From ZC4RG42 sp003242425 (GTDB lineage: Bacteria; Pseudomonadota; Gammaproteobacteria; Burkholderiales; SG8-39): a stretch of DNA of 8,745 bases. Below, piece after piece: positions 8,285-8,745 of the stretch. The first letter of the stretch is position 1; each line of letters starts with the position of its first letter. Both the position numbers and the translations under genes were made by a program. The DNA is taken from positions 1 to 8,745 of the forward strand of contig CALCIE010000038.1 in assembly GCA_937907425.1 (NCBI GenBank), written 5' to 3'. A model generated the notes under the pieces. The model made no database searches, had not been told where the DNA came from, and worked only from the letters and a program-made list of their open reading frames with translations.

Positions 8285-8557
8285 GTGAACAAGACCGAAA
8301 TGATCGACTACATCGCGCAGAAGGCCGACATCTCCAAGGCGGCCGCGCAACGTGCGCTGGATGCGGCGGTGGAAGCCATTCAGAACACGCTCGCCAAGGG
8401 CGACATGGTTACCCTGGTGGGTTTCGGCACCTTCTATGTGAGCGAGCGTGCGGCGCGCAGCGGTCGCGATCCGCGCACCGGCAACAGCATCGAAATCAAA
8501 GCCGCGAAGGTTCCCAAATTTCGGGCTGGCAAAGCGCTCAAGGATGCTATAAACTAG
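8285..8557 (+). CDS. hupB: DNA-binding protein HU-beta
   Basis: HU is a small basic nucleoid protein that binds and bends DNA as a dimer with little sequence preference. The 90 residues match the family length and start with the typical MNKTEMIDYIA. The helical dimerisation part (about 1-40) is followed by the signature region GFGTFYVSERAAR and the DNA-binding beta-arm tip RDPRTG at 61-66, where Pro63 is the residue that intercalates into DNA. Asp62 replaces the more common Asn of RNPxTG, a mild variation. Translation starts at GTG (8285), supported by AAGGAG at 8274-8279, five bases upstream; the next in-frame ATG is at codon 6 and would cut into helix 1. hupB next to lon is a common proteobacterial arrangement. 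The -10 of a likely tRNA promoter lies in its last codons, and no intrinsic terminator separates it from the tRNAs. Confidence 0.97.
   Translation: MNKTEMIDYIAQKADISKAAAQRALDAAVEAIQNTLAKGDMVTLVGFGTFYVSERAARSGRDPRTGNSIEIKAAKVPKFRAGKALKDAIN
8526..8553 (+). promoter_or_regulatory. Putative sigma-70 promoter for the tRNA genes, inside the 3' end of hupB
   Basis: CTGGCA (8526-8531, four of six matches to TTGACA) and TATAAA (8548-8553, five of six to TATAAT) are separated by 16 bases. Transcription would begin near 8560, about 37 bases before the mature tRNA-Val. The bases after the -10 are GC-rich, as in stable-RNA promoters under stringent control. Confidence 0.5.
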
Positions 8558-8564
8558 CGGTCCT

Positions 8565-8589
8565 CTGCGCGCCGGACTCCGGTCCGCAG
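8565..8589 (+). repeat. GC-rich hairpin in the tRNA precursor leader
   Basis: CTGCG (8565-8569) pairs with CGCAG (8585-8589) and CCGG (8572-8575) with CCGG (8579-8582), with a small internal loop. An alternative is CGGAC (8573-8577) with GTCCG (8582-8586) around a TCCG tetraloop. No T tract follows, so it is not an intrinsic terminator of hupB. It ends seven bases before tRNA-Val and probably belongs to the precursor removed by RNase P. Confidence 0.4.
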
Positions 8590-8596
8590 CGCGAAG

Positions 8597-8672
8597 GGGT
8601 GCTTAGCTCAGCTGGTAGAGCGTCGCCCTTACAAGGCGAAAGTCGGCGGTTCGATCCCGTCAGCACCCACCA
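8597..8672 (+). tRNA. tRNA-Val, anticodon UAC
   Basis: A complete 76-base cloverleaf with encoded CCA. The acceptor arms are GGGTGCT (8597-8603) and AGCACCC (8662-8668), with discriminator A8669 and CCA 8670-8672. The D arm pairs GCTC with GAGC. The anticodon arm TCGCC/GGCGA encloses the loop CTTACAA with anticodon TAC at 8630-8632. The T arm pairs GGCGG with CCGTC around TTCGATC. It reads GUA and other Val GUN codons. tRNA-Asp follows 13 bases later, so the two are probably one transcript. Confidence 0.98.
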
Positions 8673-8685
8673 GTTGTAGTGAAGG

Positions 8686-8745
8686 GGAGTGGTAGTTCAG
8701 TTGGTTAGAATACCGGCCTGTCACGCCGGGGGTCGCGGGTTCGAG
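8686..8745 (+). tRNA. tRNA-Asp, anticodon GUC; 3' end cut off by the window
   Basis: The first 60 of about 77 bases are present. It starts with acceptor strand GGAGTGG and closely follows the E. coli tRNA-Asp sequence (TAGTTCAG, GGTTAGAATACC). The anticodon arm CCGGC/GCCGG encloses CTGTCAC with anticodon GTC at 8720-8722. The window ends inside the T loop (GGTTCGAG), so the 3' acceptor strand and any encoded CCA cannot be checked. Confidence 0.96.

Overview
The window comes from a high-GC Gram-negative chromosome, most likely a betaproteobacterium. This rests on my reading of the trigger factor, ClpP, ClpX, Lon and HU sequences and on gene order, not on a database search. Apart from the first gene it is a conserved housekeeping region of protein folding and ATP-dependent proteolysis, and every gene lies on the plus strand.

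Layout: positions 1-1883 hold the 3' part of a type V autotransporter, with the end of the passenger, an autochaperone-like segment and a complete C-terminal beta-barrel; its start lies left of the window. A gene-free stretch of about 480 bases (1884-2367) follows, with several inverted repeats. Then come tig (trigger factor), clpP and clpX, packed tightly: tig and clpP overlap by ATGA, and the clpX ribosome binding site overlaps the clpP stop codon. A 116-base gap with two hairpin regions separates clpX from lon. The gap holds a good match to a heat-shock (sigma-32) promoter. lon ends in a strong intrinsic terminator, so it looks like its own transcription unit. hupB (HU-beta) starts at a GTG codon behind a perfect 7-bp palindrome and a strong Shine-Dalgarno. 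tRNA-Val(UAC) and the first 60 nt of tRNA-Asp(GUC) close the window; their likely promoter is embedded in the last codons of hupB.

Functionally, trigger factor meets nascent chains at the ribosome, ClpX unfolds tagged or damaged substrates and feeds them to ClpP, and Lon removes misfolded and short-lived regulatory proteins. HU is a nucleoid protein often encoded next to lon. The autotransporter is an accessory surface protein with no evident link to the rest.

I see no mobile element, CRISPR array or unknown gene system. The most interesting signals are small and regulatory: a 12-bp dyad that coincides with the putative lon heat-shock promoter, the hupB leader palindrome, the embedded tRNA promoter, and a tig start codon without a Shine-Dalgarno.
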